From: Curtobacterium sp. VKM Ac-1395
GTDB lineage: Bacteria; Actinomycetota; Actinomycetes; Actinomycetales; Microbacteriaceae
DNA: 64,000 nucleotides
Reading direction: 5' to 3'
Assembly (NCBI RefSeq): GCF_015350975.1
Contig: NZ_JADKRX010000004.1
Span: forward strand, 270,077-334,076
The notes under the pieces were generated by a model. It searched no databases. It was given only the letters and a program-made list of their open reading frames with translations, and was not told the origin of the DNA. Shown piece by piece: positions 63,465 to 64,000 of this stretch (position 1 is its first letter; each line of letters begins with the position of its first letter). The position numbers were made by a program, and so were the translations under genes.

Positions 63465-63476
63465 GTGAGCGCTCAC
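63465..63476. promoter_or_regulatory. LacI-type operator 1
   Basis: The perfect palindrome GTGAGCGCTCAC lies 51 bases before the binding-protein start and overlaps its -10 candidate TAATGT (63475-63480 on the minus strand). An identical site occurs 82 bases away. Confidence 0.85.
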
Positions 63477-63546
63477 ATTAGCCCCGCTGTCCGCGGCGCG
63501 CCACCCCTTTCGTCACGACATGGATACCGGTAGCGTTACGGAACAG

Positions 63547-63558
63547 GTGAGCGCTCAC
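63547..63558. promoter_or_regulatory. LacI-type operator 2
   Basis: This is a second copy of GTGAGCGCTCAC. It sits just downstream of TAGCGT (63531-63536), the likely -10 box of the arabinofuranosidase gene, where bound repressor would block initiation. The two sites could be bridged by a tetrameric LacI protein. Confidence 0.85.
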
Positions 63559-63571
63559 TCTCCGGAACTGA

Positions 63572-64000
<429 letters not shown>

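Overview
The window is very GC-rich (about 70 percent by eye), densely coded, and typical of an actinobacterium. The gene set points to the family Microbacteriaceae: an EfeUOB iron uptake operon, paired LytR-CpsA-Psr proteins, a MoxR-DUF58-transglutaminase operon, the MSMEG_4193/DUF3090/SCO1664 gene trio, a class-E-sortase type LAXTG protein, and many leaderless transcripts. A Curtobacterium-like genus is plausible, but that is inference because no database search was possible. I see no rRNA, integrase, transposase, phage genes or CRISPR array. The region looks like ordinary chromosome with a few small accessory insertions.

Layout. 0-5 kb: tRNA-Ser(UGA), a GAF-ANTAR regulator, an NAD(P)-binding oxidoreductase, a TetR regulator with a membrane protein, then a compact two-gene toxin-antitoxin-like operon (Panacea antitoxin plus GNAT toxin). 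5-12.8 kb: a BLUF photoreceptor, GtrA, the phosphatase/DUF3090/SCO1664 operon, an AAA ATPase-VWA pair and a MetE-like methyltransferase. 13-20 kb: an MFS transporter, a GntR regulator, tandem LCP cell-wall ligases, tRNA-Ser(GCU) and a secreted GH18 protein. 20-31 kb: the MoxR-DUF58-TgpA operon, a TetR regulator, a TRIC-type membrane protein and efeUOB under an IdeR/DtxR box. 31-40.5 kb: a sortase-anchored 5'-nucleotidase, PoxB-type oxidase, a sugar isomerase-dehydrogenase pair, glucose-6-phosphate dehydrogenase and a dienelactone hydrolase. 40.5-48 kb: tRNA-Arg(ACG) followed by a lower-GC lipoprotein, a TetR/PRC-barrel/DUF2382 envelope-stress cluster with twin operators, and a YceI-ECF sigma-anti-sigma operon with a sigma-L-like promoter. 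48-57.6 kb: an old yellow enzyme, an OhrR-type regulator, a TetR-MMPL exporter operon, a mannitol-dehydrogenase-family enzyme, a class A beta-lactamase lipoprotein and an alpha/beta hydrolase. 57.6-64 kb: a siderophore-binding protein, a lipoprotein, and a sugar ABC importer divergent from a GH51 arabinofuranosidase (cut by the window edge), governed by two identical LacI-type operators.

Two genome-scale signals run across the window. First, many genes start exactly 6-8 bases after a TANNNT hexamer, often TAGCGT, with no ribosome binding site, as expected of leaderless mRNAs. Second, the spaces after genes hold several recurring palindromic repeat families. One of these, built around GCCAGCTGGC, occurs five times with compensatory base changes in its stem, usually 8-16 bases beyond a stop codon.
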